From the NCBI GenBank assembly GCA_964459985.1, contig CAYWOS010000016.1, positions 1 through 42,722 of the forward strand: a stretch of 42,722 bases of DNA. Reading direction: 5' to 3'. The stretch is from CAYWOS01 sp964459985. GTDB taxonomy: Bacteria; Bacillota; Clostridia; Christensenellales; Aristaeellaceae. Below the pieces are notes generated by a model. That model did not search any database and was not told the DNA's origin. It saw only the letters and a list, made by a program, of their open reading frames with translations. This document shows, in pieces, positions 40,831 through 42,722 of this stretch. Within the stretch, counting starts at the first letter, position 1. Each line of letters opens with the position of its first letter. A program made the translations under genes and the position numbers.

Positions 40831-41577
40831 CTAAACAATATCAACAACGTCCGGGTATAGATCGTCGAGGACAAGTTGCGCGCCGCCGCTCCACAATCTG
40901 CACCATGCGACATAGTTGTGTTCGAGTGTCATCCCATAATCAAGGATGTAGCTCATGTCCCTGTACAATGTCGTTGCTTCTGGATGTTTTACAGCGTCCT
41001 CCCAACTCACGTTTATCCCGTCTTGTATTGGCTGTCTGGCTTCATATGCCGCTCTTATTCGTATGCATTGTGATATGTTCCCTTTACACAAGCATATAAA
41101 GGACGTTCTTTCTGCAAGAAAGCGTTCTTCAAACAACGCGTGAATATAGCGTTTCCCTGTCTCGCTCGGCATGTAGCACTCAGAAACGGGATCAAATAGG
41201 CTGTTGATTTGTTCGAGCGGAACGGATTCACTCACGACAGACAACAATTCCGCACGCTTCCCTTTATGGGGCAAATTATTGCGTTTTGCCAACTCACGAA
41301 GTTGTGGCACGCTAAAACTGCATAATTTATCATCTGTTGTAATACCGCGTAGATACCCTCGTTTTGCGATCTCACATATACTCTTTGACAAGTCTGGGAA
41401 AGCGCCGCGCAGTGTCCAAGGCATTTGATTTGGATCGTTTACCGAGCGTCCGATGATACAGGTTAACAGGACGATGAGATTGTACTCATCTTGGTTAAGG
41501 TTCTCAATGCCCGGCATCGGTTCAACGCTCCATATCTCGCGCAGCCATGACCCGTGATAATTACGCAAAAATCCCAT
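40831..41577 (-). CDS. SAP-domain protein of unknown function
   Basis: 248 residues from the ATG at 41577, chosen because the S24 repressor gene ends one base before it; a longer frame would run inside that gene. Residues 88-115 (FSVPQLRELAKRNNLPHKGK, then RAELLSVV) match a SAP helix-extended-loop-helix DNA-binding motif. The rest is helical with scattered cysteines (SFICLCKGNISQCIRI) and is not recognised. The coupling to a phage-type repressor and its SAP motif suggest a DNA-related role in a mobile element. It is AT-rich compared with the window. Confidence 0.72.
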   Translation of the reverse strand: MGFLRNYHGSWLREIWSVEPMPGIENLNQDEYNLIVLLTCIIGRSVNDPNQMPWTLRGAFPDLSKSICEIAKRGYLRGITTDDKLCSFSVPQLRELAKRNNLPHKGKRAELLSVVSESVPLEQINSLFDPVSECYMPSETGKRYIHALFEERFLAERTSFICLCKGNISQCIRIRAAYEARQPIQDGINVSWEDAVKHPEATTLYRDMSYILDYGMTLEHNYVAWCRLWSGGAQLVLDDLYPDVVDIV

Positions 41578-41578
41578 A

Positions 41579-42232
41579 TCATTGTCCTCGATAGAAACCG
41601 ACCGGCAAGCCGATGAGGTGCGCGCCGTCGGTATCATCATCCGTAAAATACATCGGAGGATACTTGAGGTTGTCGCTGACAAGCTGTACGCCGCCGTCTG
41701 TGTGGTAAATATGCTTGAGCGCCGCGCCGTCGCCGATCCACAGCGCCCCGATTTGCCCCTCATAGTCCGTCGCGTCCTGCTGACGGATAAACACGATATT
41801 TCCGTCGTCAAAAGTCGGCATCATGCTGTCGCACTTGACGCGCAGGGCGAAATCGCACTTGACATCCTCGCCCGCCGTCCAGACCTCGGCGTCTTCGGGC
41901 GCATAGATCGGTTCGCCCGCCGCCACGCCGTCGATCAGAGGGACGCGAATGCGCGACGCGGGGAGAAGGCCGTCCGGGATTTTGCTATCGCCGTTCAGTG
42001 TGACAGGCATGTCGTCGAGAGGCAGCATCAAATCATTCAACGATCTGTACATGGTAACTGCGATTTTTTTGAGCATGGCTAAAGACGGCGTGAGCGGCTC
42101 GCCTGTTTGGGGGTTGCAGTTGTTCTCGAGCATAGACTCATAACCGTTCGACAAGCCGCAGAGCGTTGCAAACTGGCGCTGCGATAAGTCCTTTTCTTCC
42201 AGGTATGCCATGATTATTTCACCGATTTTCAT
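41579..42232 (-). CDS. S24/LexA-type repressor (phage CI-like)
   Basis: 217 residues from the ATG at 42232 after GGAGGG. Residues 5-65 form a helix-turn-helix (LSQRQFATLCGLSNGYESML). Residues 97-217 are a LexA-type self-cleaving peptidase domain: cleavage bond A105-G106 in DGVAAGEPIY, nucleophile S136 in CDSMMPTFDDGN and general base K173 in GAALKHIY. Proteins of this kind keep prophages or integrative elements silent and cleave themselves after DNA damage via RecA. It is the first gene of the block between the solitary repeat and the CRISPR array. Confidence 0.9.
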   Translation of the reverse strand: MKIGEIIMAYLEEKDLSQRQFATLCGLSNGYESMLENNCNPQTGEPLTPSLAMLKKIAVTMYRSLNDLMLPLDDMPVTLNGDSKIPDGLLPASRIRVPLIDGVAAGEPIYAPEDAEVWTAGEDVKCDFALRVKCDSMMPTFDDGNIVFIRQQDATDYEGQIGALWIGDGAALKHIYHTDGGVQLVSDNLKYPPMYFTDDDTDGAHLIGLPVGFYRGQ

Positions 42233-42257
42233 GATGCCCTCCATAAATATTCAATTC

Positions 42258-42286
42258 ATTATACATTCCAAAGCATGCCTTGCCAA
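42258..42286 (-). promoter_or_regulatory. Sigma-A promoter of the S24 repressor gene
   Basis: On the - strand TTGGCA (42281-42286), a 17-base spacer and TATAAT (42258-42263), giving a short leader before the ATG at 42232. Confidence 0.75.
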
Positions 42287-42312
42287 TACCGATGCATAAT
42301 CATTTGAACATT

Positions 42313-42334
42313 TTTGTTAAGCTATATTAACAAA
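42313..42334. promoter_or_regulatory. Operator-like inverted repeat upstream of the S24 repressor
   Basis: TTTGTTAA, six bases (GCTATA), TTAACAAA: a perfect 8-bp inverted repeat, 27 bases upstream of the -35 box. It is a candidate binding site for the repressor itself. Confidence 0.5.
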
Positions 42335-42370
42335 TCGAAGGACAGGATGCTCCCAATCATCCGCGACAGT

Positions 42371-42722
42371 ATTTCAATTCGCATCCCCGCGAGGGGGATG
42401 ACTAAGCGCCGTAACCAGCGCGTCCATCGCATCATATTTCAACTCACATCCCCGCGAGGGGGATGACGGGATAGCCCATCAGCGTTTTGGCGGTCGGATC
42501 ATTTCAACTCACATCCCCGCGAGGGGGATGACCTTTCTCGCTCATGTCAGCCCTCCGTATTCCGCATTTCAACTCACATCCCCGCGAGGGGGATGACTCT
42601 TGTTGGCCAGATACGGGCCGATTTCGTCGTGATTTCAACTCACATCCCCGCGAGGGGGATGACCGGCGAGACGAACACAGCCCTGCGCGACACGATATTT
42701 CAACTCACATCCCCGCGAGGGG
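42371..42722 (-). CRISPR. CRISPR array, type I-C-like, leader-distal end (continues beyond window)
   Basis: Five complete 32-base repeats (starts 42371, 42436, 42501, 42566, 42632) and a sixth cut by the window end (42697). They begin ATTTCAACTC and end GGGGGATGAC on the + strand. On the - strand the repeat starts GTCATCCCCCTCGCGGGG and ends GTTGAAAT, the form of type I-C repeats. Spacers are 33, 33, 33, 34 and 33 bases. The leftmost repeat has two changes (ATTTCAATTCGC), as expected at the old, leader-distal end, so the leader and any cas genes should lie to the right, outside the window. Confidence 0.97.

Noticed and set aside
40831..41811. Longer form (326 codons) of the SAP-domain gene
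   Set aside because: The added part lies within the S24 repressor gene on the same strand and reads as low-complexity sequence; the ATG at 41577 has a GAGG site and follows the repressor stop directly.

Overview
The window looks like a piece of a high-GC, spore-forming member of the Clostridia (Bacillota), most likely a metagenome-assembled or draft genome because it holds a run of exactly 100 N. The grounds are the two dipicolinate synthase genes (dpaA, dpaB) behind a sigma-K-like promoter, a short alpha/beta SASP-like reading frame, the order rpsO-pnp-M16 peptidase that is typical of Firmicutes, strong AGGAGG-type ribosome binding sites, and TTGACA/TATAAT-type promoters. I cannot name the species.

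Layout. 1-1653 (+): the end of a metallophosphoesterase and a DUF362/ferredoxin protein. 1714-5674 (-): a very cysteine-rich protein, a secreted metallo-beta-lactamase-fold hydrolase, a PrsA-like foldase and tadA. 5733-6287 (+): a nitroreductase. 6277-14572 (-): a tightly packed run of membrane protein, SASP-like frame, methyltransferase, hslO, TPR protein, HEAT-like protein, zinc-ribbon/TPR protein, aroA and chorismate mutase, with several ATGA overlaps. 14821-18100 (-): an ABC-2 exporter (ATPase plus two permeases) followed by recO. 18379-20246 (+): a PfkB-family sugar kinase, interrupted by a false assembly gap, and a SagB-type oxidoreductase. 20247-25474 (-): dpaA, dpaB, a secreted protein and ftsK/spoIIIE. 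25748-27154 (+): a secreted protein. 27340-31148 (-): rpsO, pnp and the M16 peptidase. 31436-31521 (+): tRNA-Leu(UAA). 31686-39442 (+): a Cys/His-rich protein, a LysR regulator, a methionine-type ABC importer with an M20 amidohydrolase, a VOC protein and a flavodoxin-like protein. 39589-42232 (-): small, visibly more AT-rich accessory genes. 42371-42722: the leader-distal end of a type I-C-like CRISPR array that runs off the window.

How the genes fit together. The importer locus (LysR, permuted MetQ-like binding protein, MetN, MetI, M20 amidohydrolase) reads as uptake and hydrolysis of an N-acylated or amide-linked amino acid, perhaps a sulfur compound. The dpaA-dpaB pair makes dipicolinic acid in the mother cell. 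The rpsO-pnp region is core RNA metabolism.

Most notable points: (1) the MetQ-like binding protein is a circular permutant, with the second half of the family first; (2) a solitary CRISPR repeat lies about 2.5 kb from the array, and the intervening block carries a phage-type S24 repressor and a SAP-domain protein; (3) a SASP-like gene has an optimally placed ribosome binding site but ACG where the start codon should be; (4) TadA has an insertion of about 34 residues just before its catalytic HAE; (5) the 100-N gap is a failed contig merge, since both flanks carry the same 17 bases and collapsing them restores the kinase; (6) one CRISPR spacer reads as a peptide like the conserved segment of HK97-type phage capsid proteins.
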